A stretch of DNA of 64,000 bases from Viscum album (lineage: Eukaryota > Streptophyta > Magnoliopsida > Santalales > Viscaceae), in NCBI GenBank assembly GCA_963277665.1, contig OY728130.1:1365104393-1365168392 (forward strand), in the 5' to 3' direction. The notes beneath the pieces were generated by a model. It worked only from the letters and a program-made list of their open reading frames with translations, did not search any database and was not told where the DNA came from. A program made the translations under genes and the position numbers. Position 1 is the stretch's first letter. Each line of letters begins with the position of its first letter. This document shows, piece after piece, positions 37,023 through 48,058 of this stretch.

Positions 37023-37030
37023 TATAAAAG
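37023..37030 (+). promoter_or_regulatory. TATA box of the 3' LTR
   Basis: TATAAAAG, same context as at 30015. From here transcription would read outward into the remainder of LTR3. Confidence 0.6.
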
Positions 37031-37770
37031 GGCACTCCTCCTTCTCTTTTCCTCACACCTCTCAAGCCACTTGTCTCGTCCAAACTCTGCCCAAATAAGC
37101 TCCCCACATCCCTATCCTCCTCCTTGAAGCTTCCCCTTAGGCAGAAAGCATTTCAAGAAGTCCTTTGGTTCCAACCAAAGTGAGTTACCTAGATTAAAGG
37201 TAACAATTTCTCTTAAATTATTTTCATTTATTTTGCTTCTCCAACCCCCAAACTCTTTTTATTTCCTTTCTTTTGTAACAACACCAGTATCCTCAATATA
37301 CTAGGATTTTGTTATAAGAAGGATTAAAACTACACATACACACAACTCCATCTAATGGATGATGAACATAATGTTTCTGTGGATGGCAAACTAACGCCTC
37401 ACGAAACGATGATTGTTCAAATACATCTTACCACCTCTCATGGTGGCCATTATGATGGAACTGTAATTAAATATGATATTAATGATATATATTTTATATA
37501 TAAGCTTCTGTAATTCCATTTTATTTCATACCATTATTCGTTTCATGTTGTATATACATACGATAATTTCATTTGAGGAAGTGCGGACTACCGCCCCCTT
37601 AAAATGATATGACTCGTTCATACCACACATGGAACGTATAAAGGATGGTGTTAATGAACTTAAGTAACATATATAAAATATATTATATTATACTGGAATA
37701 GTAATATACCAATGTATCATTTGGATTTGATTCTTTTAAAATAAAAAATTGAATGGAAGTAGCGTTCGTG

Positions 37771-37780
37771 CGTACGTACG
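37771..37780. promoter_or_regulatory. CGTACGTACG palindrome, 3' LTR
   Basis: Same as at 30763, unchanged. Confidence 0.5.
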
Positions 37781-38768
37781 GACTACCGTCTCCACGAACG
37801 CGATAAGATTCATTCTCCATCATATCCATCCAAGTCTTATTCTCATTTTGGGGTTAAAAATAATGTTAATATCATTCTGATTATGAATAAGATATAATCT
37901 ATCCATTACAAACATGTCTTACGTAACCAAACATTTAAGAAGAACGAATCGATTATCACCCTAAACGACGATAATACTAAGATATTATTAATAAAGCAAT
38001 GTTAAAAGATCATATATGATATCATATTAATGTATATGATTCTTGTATAATTTAATAACAATTATTTCACCATTATACAGGAGGTTAACCTACCCCAACA
38101 AAGGAAAAGTACAAGGTAAGGGTTATTTCACAATCTCTTCTTTATCCGAGGTTGTTTATACGTAATAATCTACTGAGATCTCGTTATCATCCACATCCAT
38201 GTTTCTTCGAAATGTATTTCAAAACATTTTTACTATTTACAAGAATATGGGTTAAAGTCATTTATACCCTTGTTTGACTTTTTATAAGAGGTTTATAAAG
38301 GAATCTTTCCGTCGTTTTCAAAACAATGTTCTTTTTAACCTTTTCGACAGAATTGAGGTAAGAATGTTTTTTTAACTTATACGGCGGGTGCGGTTATTTT
38401 CCGCCGTTATAAAATCGTCGAAGCTTTCCATACAAGCTTATAAGAATATTTTCAAAGAAAATGTTTTATTTTATATGGATCTTAAATGATTTCAAAATAA
38501 AAGGAGATACTTCTTTAAAAAGAATTTTGATTTCATCTATGTCAACATCCTTTGATGGATTTTAAGATTATTTGAAGTTGATTTATTATGATACAAAAAT
38601 TCTATATTGAATTGAAGGTTTTGTGATATGTTTGACTGTGGATGTGCTATTTTTATACCATTCATAGTTTATGGTGAAATTATTGACATTTCGTATGCTA
38701 GTTTTAATCCGAATGTTTATGTTATATTTCAAACTTTTCTTCAGATGAATGTGCTAAACAAGTATGTT

Positions 38769-39008
38769 CCGGGTTGGGGACCGGTAAAAGTAAGCCCTCC
38801 AGGTTGGGGACTGGTAAAAGTAAGCCCTCCAGGTTGGGGACTGGTTAAAGTAAGCCCTCCAGGTTAGGGACTGGTAAAAGTATGCCCTCCGGGTTGGTGT
38901 CCGGTTATTAGAGGCACTCCGGGTTGGTGTCCGGTTATTAGAGGCACTCCGGGTTGGTGTCCGGTTATTAGAGGCACTCCGGGTTGGGTTCCGGTTAGAA
39001 GTAACCCC
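38769..39008 (+). repeat. 30-bp tandem repeat, 8 units, in the 3' LTR
   Basis: Same eight units as in the 5' LTR. The only difference I see is the first base of the last unit (C here, T there), so the array copied faithfully in the last transposition. Confidence 0.95.
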
Positions 39009-39552
39009 TAGGTCTTGGGATGAGGCCTAGACAAAGAAATTAACGTTTAGCATTATGCATTCCAACATTATGAAAGTGGTTATTGATTTTTGCATGTGAT
39101 TATTCGATTAGTAGAATATCCATGTGAATAAGTAAATGGTATTATTTCATTTTACTTTTGCCATACTATGTTGAAGTTCAAGTTTAAAAGGCTTTTGTTT
39201 TAGTAATTCATTGCCTTAAATGTTTATGCTTATTTTGAATGTTCCGCTATATTGTTATCCTTACTGGGCATTTGATCTCACCCCTTTTTTATGTTTTATT
39301 TTTCCCAGGTAGTGAAGAAGTAAATTATGATTGACTTGCAGGGATATTATGGGTTTATAGTGTGGACGTTGGAAACTTTATGTTGTTGTAGTAGTTTTTC
39401 ATTTTATGATGTAATGTAAAACTTATGAATATATCTAGTGTTTCCAAGGCTACTAAACTAATCGGTCTTTCGGGATTTGATCTTTCTTGTGATCATGCCA
39501 ATGTTATGTAATTAATGCACCGACTCTGGGTAGCTGGGGTCGGGGCGTTACA

Positions 39553-39557
39553 AAAAT
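39553..39557. repeat. Target-site duplication AAAAT, right copy
   Basis: Pairs with 28109-28113. Confidence 0.92.
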
Positions 39558-39678
39558 TGGTCTTTGAAGAAGAACAGGACCTCTAGGATGTCTCTAGGGA
39601 AGTGTAGAGGAGAAGGTTTCAGGGGTTGGACGAGCTTGAAGGCTCAAATTGGTGTGAGGAAGAGAGGTAGGAGGTTCC

Positions 39679-39686
39679 CTTTTATA
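39679..39686 (-). promoter_or_regulatory. TATA box of LTR3
   Basis: TATAAAAG on the minus strand. It lies about 125 bp from the nested insertion, on the upstream side of it in the minus-strand direction, so transcripts starting here would run into the inserted element. Confidence 0.55.
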
Positions 39687-41126
39687 AGGGAGGAGAGGGG
39701 CACCTTTGGAATAACTAAAAATATTATTTTACTATAAAGACAAATTCGGTTTTAAATAGCTCCAAATTGATTTATTTAGAATATAAGGTGGGGATGGGTC
39801 GAAATCCTCTCATCAAATAGAATTTAGAAAAGTTTAGGTTCCTATTTTAACCTTATCATTTAGATTTAACATTAAGTTAAATAATTTTACTTTTACCGTG
39901 TCTTCTTGTGTTCTTACACTATAAGGTTAATAAACTTACTATAACAATCCAAACGAACCCCAAGTTTTTTATTATTAATATATATAACCTTATCTAAGTT
40001 ATTTTTCTGAACCTTAGATTTTTATGAATAAAATAACAATTAATAATATAGTATTTGTTTTAAAAACTATTTTATGTCAATTTTGACACTATTTAGTAAT
40101 TGATTTTTTTGAAAATCATAACAGAATGATTAGTTCGAAAAAATTTAATTAAATCAATAATAACATGTCATATTAACCTATAAAATTAGTGTAATTCATA
40201 AAAAGTCTCAAATTACATTTATTTGGGTATTTATAACATCAATTATGTCAATATTTCATTAATAAGATAATTACTGCATCATCTTTGTGTCATAAATAAA
40301 TTAAATTATTTAATATCTAAAAATTACAAATAAAACACCATTATGTAGGAAATATTTTTATCCTTATAATGAATATTTATAGTCGAATTTATCTTATATA
40401 TAACCTTATATTAAAAATTATTTACTTATTAAACTTTGATTTTAACTATTTTAACCCTTCTTTAAATAAATTAATAATAAATGTCCTAATCTAATCCAAG
40501 TGGGCCTAAATGGTCATATGTTATTTCTAAGGTTGTTTTTGGTCGAATTAAACTTGTCCAATAGAATTAGGACATGTGTTAGGGTAATATTAATATCATT
40601 TTTACCCTTAATTACCCTATTTACTTTTTACCATGGTAAATAAAAGTAAAAAGTTACTATTCCCCAAAAATTATTTTCATCTCATTGAACCACATTTTAC
40701 TTACTGACATCAACCGTGTCTCTAGGATTTTTTAAATTCCACGCACAGAAGCGGTAAAATTAAGTTTTATGAAAAATTCAGTTTTTTAACTACCACTTAG
40801 TGGTTTCACTATTCATCAAAAATTGAATGTTTTCAGAAAAATACCAAAATTTCACCCTAGGCTAATTTTGATATTCCAAATCCAAAAATGAAGTCCATTT
40901 TGAAAAATAAAATTTATAAAATTTCAAAAATTGGTTATTACTATTCATAATGGCTAGTTTTAATAATATTTTAATAGTATATCATTGTTTAGTGAAACTC
41001 GGTATTGCGTACGACGAAAGCTATCGAGGAAGGTCATTATTTCGTGTAAAGAAAGACAAGAAAGTGTTGTGTGTAGAAAAATATTCCTTTGATGATTTAT
41101 ATAACATAAAAGTCTCGGGTGTTACA

Positions 41127-41140
41127 TTCTACCCCCCTTA
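41127..41140 (-). other. Polypurine tract, internal copy 3
   Basis: Minus-strand TAAGGGGGGTAGAA, next to LTR3. Confidence 0.85.
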
Positions 41141-41165
41141 AAATGAATTTTGCCCTCAAAATTCG

Positions 41166-42715
41166 TCACTTTGCAACAAACAGATGAGGATACTTCTCCC
41201 TCATCATATCCTTAAGCTCCCATGTAGCTTCTTCTAATTGGTGGTTCCTCCATAAAACTTTCACCAATCGAGTGGTCTTGTTTCGTAGGAATTTTTTGCT
41301 ATGATCCAGAATCTCTATCGGCTGTTCTTCATAAGAAAGATCCTGCTCCAGCGGTACAACTTCTGAGCTGAGTACATGTGAAGGATCAGGTATGTACTTT
41401 CTCAGGAGAGATACATGGAACACATCGTGATCTTGAGAGAGATTCGGATGAAGTGCCAATCGGTAAGATACCTTACCAACATGATCCAGTATTTCGAAAG
41501 GACCGATATATCTAGGGCTCAACTTCCCCTTCTTTCCAAATCTCATGACCCTCTTCCAGGGAGATATTCGTAAGAACACTTTATCACCTACTTCAAACTC
41601 TAGGTCTTTTATTCGGTTGTCGACATAACTTTTCTGTCGACTCTGAGCTACTCTTATGTGTTGTTGGATAGATATGACCTTTTCTGCCATTTCATCAATG
41701 AGATCGGGTCCTAATAGCTTTCTTTCCCCAACTTCATCCCAACAAGTTGGAGTCCTGCATTTCTTTCCATAGAGAGCTTCATAAGGAGCCATCTGAATAC
41801 TGGAGTGAAAGCTATTATTATAAGAAAATTACACCAAAGGTAGGTGTTGATCCCAACCACCTTTTAAATCCATAGAGCAAGCTATCAACATATCTTCTAG
41901 AGTTTTAATTGTTCTCTCAGACTGACCGTCTGTCTGAGGATGATAAGCAGTGCTGAAACTCAACTCTGTATCCAGAGTATGCTGGAGACTTCGCCAGAAC
42001 TTCGAGGTAAATCTCGGATCCTGATCAGATATTATAGAAAGTGGTACTCCATGCAATCTTACCACTTCCTTTACATATATCCTGGCAAGTTGATCCATAG
42101 AGAAATCCTCTCTAATAGCAATCAAGTGTGTAGACTTTGTAAGACGATCAACTATGACCCAGATAACATTATTGTCTTTGGATGTTTTAGGAAGTCCTGT
42201 GACAAAGTCCATAGCGATGTTTTCCCATTTCCATTCGGGTATGGGTAATGGTTGTAACATCCCCTTAGACTTCTGTCTCTCAGCTTTAACTTGTGGACAA
42301 ACCAAGCATCAAGAGACATATTCAGCAACATCTCTTTTCATGCCATCCCACCAGATGTACTCTTTCTGGTCCCTATACATCTTCGTGCTTCCAGGATGAA
42401 TAGAGAATGAAGAACTATGATCCTCATCCAGAAGCTCCTTCTTTAATTCGGGGATGGTAGGAACACAAACCCGATTCCTGAACTTTATTATCCCATCACA
42501 ATCAAGGTTGAATTCATGAACATTTCGCACCTTCTTTTGTAACTCGACATCTTCTTTTTGTGCCTCTTTAATCTTCACATGTATAGATGGTTGAACATTC
42601 ATTTGAGAAAGATACGATTTTTCCCTTTTCATTATAATTCCAAGATCCATCCTTTGTAAATCCATAAATATTGGATCTTTTGTGATCCTCATCATGGATA
42701 AACTATATGGTCTTG
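41166..42715 (-). pseudogene. Integrase with chromodomain-like tail, copy 3
   Basis: Three open pieces. 42309-42773 covers the H2C2 zinc region up to the TGA before CLVC. 41829-42305 covers the core with [26 protein letters not shown] and [11 protein letters not shown]. 41166-41792 (208 aa) is the best C-terminal half in the window: PYEALYGKKCRTPTC, VGDKVFLRISPWKRVMRF, GPFEILDHVGK and a full chromodomain-like tail with VKVLWRNHQLEEATWELKD to YPHLF. The TAG that cuts this half in copies 1 and 2 is absent. A TAA separates core and C-terminal half, as in all copies. Confidence 0.87.
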
Positions 42716-43590
42716 TCAACTTAATGCATCTGCCACCTTGTTTGCTTTCCCAGGGTGGTAATGAATTGAGCATTCGTAATCCTTAATCAGCTCCAACCAT
42801 CTTCTTTGGCGCATATTCAGCTCCTTTTGTGTGAAAATATACTTTAAACTTTTATGATCAGTATAAATATCACACCTCTCACCATAAAGGTAATGCCTCC
42901 AAATCTTTAATGCAAAGATTACCGCAGCTAACTCCAAATCATGAGTTGGGTAATTTTGCTCATGTATTTTCAACTGTCGTGATGCATAATCTATCACCAT
43001 ATAATTTTTCATAAGAACACAACCTAAACCCTTCTTGGATGCATCACTATAGATCACAAACCTTTCTCCACTACAAGGCAGTGTGAGCACAGGTGCACTG
43101 GATAACCTTCTTTTCAACTCCTTGAAATTCTCTTCACATTCCTCCATCCAAACAAACTTAAATCCTTTCCGAGTCAACTTGGTGAGTGGATTAGATAATC
43201 GTGAAAAATATTTCACAAAACGTCGATAATATCCATCCAAACCAAGAAAACTTCGAATCTCAGTTACTATTGTTTGTCTCGACCATCTTTCGATAACCTC
43301 TGTTTTTGCTGGATCCACATATATCCCCTCTTTTGAGATTATGTGACCCAAAAATGAAACTTTTTGAAGCCAAAATTCACACTTGGTAAATTTGGCATAA
43401 AGCTTATCCTTTCTCAGGGTCTTCAATATAATTCTCAAGTGATCTTCATGTTCTTCCTTTCTCTTTGAATAGACAAGAATATCGTCTATAAATACTACCA
43501 CAAACTGATCAAGATAGTCTCTAAAGACTCTATTCATTAGATCCATGAAGATATCAGGGGAATTAGTAAGACCAAATGGCATCACTATAA
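42716..43590 (-). pseudogene. Reverse transcriptase (catalytic half) and RNase H, copy 3
   Basis: A 289-aa open stretch, [31 protein letters not shown], thumb, then RNase H with [44 protein letters not shown] and [13 protein letters not shown]. All visible catalytic acidic residues are retained. It ends at the TGA shared with copy 1. A one-base deletion near 42706 also shifts the link to integrase. Confidence 0.88.
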
Positions 43591-44658
43591 ATTCATAGTG
43601 TCCATACCTTGTACGGAAAGCCGTTTTGGTATATCCTCCCTTTTGGCCCTTAATTGATGATACCCTGAATGAAGATTAATCTTGGAAAAGTATTCAGCTC
43701 CGCATAGTTGGTCAAATAAGTCATCAATGCGTGGGAGAGGATATTTTTCCTTGATAGTGATCTTGTTAAGTTCTCGATAATCAATGTAGAGTCTCATTGA
43801 TCCATATTTCTTCTTGACAAACAGAACAGGTGCTCCCCAAGGTGACACACTAGGGCGTATGAACCCCTTATCAAGATTATCTTGGAGCTACTTCTTCAAT
43901 TCATGCAACTCAATTGGGGCCATTCTATAAGGTGTTTTTGAAATAGGCAAAGCATCCGGTACGAGTTCTATTGAAAACTCAACTTCACGATTCTTTGGAA
44001 GACCCGGTAATTCCTCCGGAAAGACATCATCAAACTCCCGTACAATGGGAATATTCTTAATCGTGAGTTTCTCACCAACCATTTGAGATAAATAACCTTC
44101 ATTTAGTGGAATCAATACCCATAAAATGGAAGAAATTTCCACTGTAAGGTTATGTTCATCCTTGCATCGATAGACGATCATAGATTGATCTGGAATATGA
44201 AATGTGACTTCCCTTATTTGGCAATTGATATGAGCTCCATGTAGAGAAAGCCAATCCATGCCAAGAATCACATCAAATTCCACTATAGCAAGGATCACAA
44301 GATTTGTAGGAAGCACTTTCCCAAAAACTTCAATCGGAGAAGAATTATAAACTTTTGATGCGACTGTTGTGCCATTAGGGGTTGTCATAGCTAACTCAAC
44401 ATCTAACTTTTGAGGTAATACGGTGATATCCTTAGAAAATTCTTCAGAAATAAAGGAGTGGGTGGATCGAGAATCAAATAAAACATTTGCTACTTTAGAG
44501 TGGATGGTAAGTGTACCTTTCACCACATCATTATCGTACACTACATCGCTGATAGAAATTGCATGTGACTTTCCTTTTTCTTTAGCCTTAATAGTTTGTT
44601 GGCGTTGACCATCATCATAAACCCTTAGATTTGGGTATTGATTGGAATAATGCCCCAT
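43590..44658 (-). pseudogene. Protease and N-terminal reverse transcriptase, copy 3
   Basis: Pieces 43888-44658 and 43585-43848 are in the same frame, separated by a TAG in ELKKQLQ. The retropepsin motif is VLFDSRSTHSF, with Arg for the catalytic-loop Gly, so protease is probably dead. The second piece contains [31 protein letters not shown] and LHSGYHQL: unlike copies 1 and 2 the frame is kept through IDDLFDQL. It is then lost at about 43622 at the site shared by all copies. Confidence 0.86.
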
Positions 44659-44659
44659 C

Positions 44660-45645
44660 TCCTTGCACTTGAAACATTGAAGTGTAGTAGGGTCATTCTA
44701 TGTATCCCTTCCTTTGTTTTCATCATTAGACATCTTCTTCCCATCATTACGGCATTCAAATGCCCGATGACCTTCCTTTCCACATTTGAAACATTTACTT
44801 GTCCCTTTAAGACAACTCCCTCCATGTTTCTTTCCACACTTTGAGCATAAGGGAAATCTCATCTTCGTTTCAGTGTGCTCTTTAGATTTTCCTTTGAGTT
44901 CCATTTTCCTCTTCTTATCAAACCCATATGACTGATGGGTTACTCCAATATCCATCTCGACTTTGAGAGCACATCGAACGATTTCCTCATAGCTATTGAA
45001 GTCCCTTATAGATAATTCCCTTTGAAGACTTGGTTTTAAGCCACTAAAGAATTCATCGATCTTACTCTCAGGTTGGATAATAATACCAGAAGCGTACCTT
45101 GCAAGTCTTGTAAAATTTTCTTCATAAGTACCAACAGATTCATCATCCTTTGGCTTCAGTTCAAGAAACTCTTTCTCCATATTTGTTCGGAGAATATGAG
45201 GGAAGTACTTATTGAAAAATAAGTTCTTGAACTCATCACATTCCATGGACTCAATTTCATCCCTTTTCCTCATATTCTTAATAAAATTCCACCATTTATC
45301 AGCATCTCCTTCCAAACGATACACTTCTAGGATGACTTTATCATGTTCATAACATTGAAGAACTGAAAATATCTTTTCAGAAGTACTAATCCATTGTTCA
45401 GCAACTAATGGATCAGTAGACCCACTGAAAGAAGGTGGACACTGCCTCATGAAAGATTCAATAGAATTTTGCTCCTTCCTTTGCTCGTTTGGAAGTCCTG
45501 CATGATTCATAGCTTGAGAAAGTTGTGTGAGCATGGCTACAAGATTTTTCATTCTATCTCCCATAATGTTTGGTTGCTTCGGGGGACAATCATTGCATTT
45601 CCCGTCGCATTCCACATTAACACAGTTCCTTCAGGTTCCAGCCAT
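44660..45645 (-). pseudogene. gag, copy 3 (305 aa open)
   Basis: The expected ATG at 45645 is followed at once by a TGA (MAGT then stop); an internal ATG at 45615 opens 305 aa, the longest gag here. It holds the capsid domain (CPPSFSGSTDPLVAEQWIST, VYRLEGDADKWWNFIKNMRK, FTRLARYASGIIIQPESKID), SYEEIVRCALKVEMDIGVTH, and knuckles [12 protein letters not shown] and CFKCGKEGHRAFEC. A TAG at 44698 ends it just before the third knuckle, in the same frame as protease, which shows gag and pol form one frame in this family. Confidence 0.87.
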
Positions 45646-45854
45646 TGACTAAAACCAAGAAGAATAGTGTGAGAAACACTAATTATAATAGGAAAACCAC
45701 ATAATCAAGAATAAAATTTCACACTTAAGGTCCTATCCTTGGTTATTCATGGTCATTTCTAAAACACTAAGACTGTGTTCTATGCTTAGACTTATCCTTA
45801 GGATTCTTACTAAGGGTTTCACATCCTAGTTTCCAAAGGTTGACTATACCTTTC

Positions 45855-45867
45855 CTCTGATACCAAC
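45855..45867 (-). other. Primer-binding site, copy 3 (tRNA-Met)
   Basis: Minus-strand GTTGGTATCAGAG next to LTR4, as in copy 1. Confidence 0.85.
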
Positions 45868-47509
45868 TATAACGACCCATACTTTACATACATTGTTATT
45901 ACTTCAAAATTGAAGCACACTTATTACAACATATAACAAAACCAGTAAAGGACCGTATAGGTATAGTGTCTTTAGAAACTGGAAAGCATAAACAACTGGT
46001 TCATAAAGCATCTACTTTGCCTCCCATTTATTTCATCATATCTAGAGTCCCTTTTTGGCATATTCTACTTATTAACCTTCTTCCTGACCTGGGGAAATAA
46101 AACATACAAAAGGGTGAGCTCAAATGCTCAGTAAGGGTAAAAAAAGAAATATCAATCACATCATATACATAAAAACATAACTTTTGGAAATCTTAACTTG
46201 AAAAAGAAATCATAATCTCATAACATGGGATAAATCATAGTAGTGAAATGTAATCCCAATAATCATAACATAAAACATTAAACTTTATGGAATACACACA
46301 TAATCATTGAGAATCATTTCTTGTTAGTCAAGACTCATTTCCAAGACTATCTTAGTGGACAAATTCCACTTCTGAACCGAGTTCACTCCTCGTTTCAGTC
46401 CTGTTTCACTAAACCGATTTAACCTGCCGTTCCAGCCATGTCTATATCATGAGTTATAAAATATTTACCCAATGTATTGGAGGGAGATATAGGTCCCACC
46501 CATCTCATAATGCTACCATTCTTATGTGTGCCACAAAATCAGAAACCATGCATCATAGCATAACCCATGTAAAAAAAATGGGAATCTTAAACATCGTGAC
46601 ATCATAAAATAATTCATATAAGATAAAGGAATTCATAAAAATATAATTCCATCACAAAATAATCAAATCAATGTAATAATAGGGATATAAACAGAACCCT
46701 TTATTATCTTAGATGGAAAATAATTTTGATAAAACACTTGAACTCCATTCTTGAGGAAAATATACTTTCTGCTTCAAAAACACTTTTCCTTTCTTAACAT
46801 GTCGTACAATTCTAAACTAAAAGAAGTTGATTAAAAATAAAATTGAAAACTTGTAAAGTAAGCTTCTTGGAAATAATGTTTTAAAAATCAATTCATTCCG
46901 TATAAGTTAAAAAAACATTCTTCGTACTTTTGTCGGAAAAGTCAAAAAGTACCTCGTACGAAAAACGACAAAAGATTCCTTTCATATCCTTTACTAAAAA
47001 CTCACCGAAGGGTAAAATTGGATTTACACAATTGTAGGTGGATGGAAATAATATTACATATTGAGGAAACATGGATGTGGATGATAAAATACACCCCAGT
47101 AAATACTAAAGTATAAACAATCTCAGATAAAAATGAGATTGTGATATTTCCCTTACCTTAGGTCTGATTTGCTTCTTAAGTGTCTGAACCTCCTGTATAA
47201 TGATTTAAATAATTTTATTTACTTATTACAGAATCATAATTATTGTTATTATATCATATATGGTCATATTCTTAGCTTCTTATTAGTAATATTTCATTAA
47301 AACTTGTTATTCGGGTGTTTATTACTTTTTGTTCTTATGCGTTTTTTGTCGAATAAATTCTTATTCTTCTCTTTAGGTTATAGATAACTCAATTACAGAA
47401 TGTTATTAGTGTAATATATATCATATTCATTCATTAAATTCATTTATATAATCATTATTCAATGAAGATCATGTAGAACGAGTCGCATCACATCGTGAAG
47501 ACGGTATTC

Positions 47510-47704
47510 CGTACGTACGCACGAGCGATGATATCGTTCCCATGATCATGGAATTGTATTGGAGTGTATGTATACTATTTAAGAATCAATATCACTTTAC
47601 AATAATCATATATAGTCATTATATACACCATTATACCCATCCAAGTAAGGTGGCGGTGGAAAGTAGATTACACCACGGCGTGGAGACGGTATTCCGTACG
47701 TACG
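47510..47704. promoter_or_regulatory. Pair of CGTACGTACG palindromes in LTR4
   Basis: Starts at 47510 and 47695, 185 bp apart, as in LTR1 and LTR2. Confidence 0.5.
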
Positions 47705-48050
47705 CACGCGCGGTGATTTCATTTTCCGTAGGATGGATAGATGGTGAAATAGGGTTGTTTCATACTTATAATAACATATTAGTATATTAGTGATACTGAT
47801 GTTATTACTTCATAATGAAACAATTAAATAAGAATAAGTGGAAGAAGAAATAAAGATTAAAGAATCGGTAACGGACATTACCTCTTCTTTGAAGTGCTTC
47901 TTTGAGACCACCTTTTAGGGCACTAAAATTGGTCTTTTAAGAAGACCAGGACCTCTAGGATGTCTCTAGGGAAGTGGAGAGGATAAATTTTCAGGGGTTG
48001 GCCGAGATTGAAGGCTCAAAGTGGTCTCAGGAAGAGAGGGAGGAGGTGCC

Positions 48051-48058
48051 CTTTTATA
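48051..48058 (-). promoter_or_regulatory. TATA box of LTR4
   Basis: TATAAAAG on the minus strand. As the LTR upstream of copy 3 in the minus-strand direction, this would be the promoter of the whole block. Confidence 0.6.

Larger units (their letters stand above)
28114..39552 (+). mobile_element. Young non-autonomous large-LTR retrotransposon with a nucleocapsid-only ORF
   Basis: This 11,439-bp element has a 5' LTR at 28114-32544 (4431 bp), an internal region at 32545-35122 (2578 bp) and a 3' LTR at 35123-39552 (4430 bp). By eye I count roughly 15-20 differences between the LTRs, over 99 percent identity, so insertion is recent. It has a tRNA-Met primer-binding site and a polypurine tract but no protease, RT, RNase H or integrase. 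Its LTRs share blocks with the surrounding chromovirus LTRs, so it probably depends on that family's enzymes. It fits the LARD / TR-GAG classes of plant non-autonomous elements. Confidence 0.92.
35123..39552 (+). repeat. 3' LTR of the non-autonomous element
   Basis: Nearly identical to 28114-32544. Differences seen include a shorter A-run near 35221 and single-base changes such as ATTCTGATT for ATTCGGATT. The TATA box is at 37023-37030, the palindrome at 37771-37780 and the 30-bp array at 38769-39008. Confidence 0.93.
26051..41126 (-). repeat. Chromovirus LTR3, interrupted by a 11.4-kb element
   Basis: The two parts, 26051-28113 and 39553-41126, together match LTR1, LTR2 and LTR4 over their length. 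The gap is the young plus-strand element with AAAAT duplications. The point of insertion is close to the TATA box (39679-39686), inside ACTAAAATTGG of the LTR. One palindrome remains at 27694-27703; the second (around 27878) has mutated to TGTATGTACG. Confidence 0.9.
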
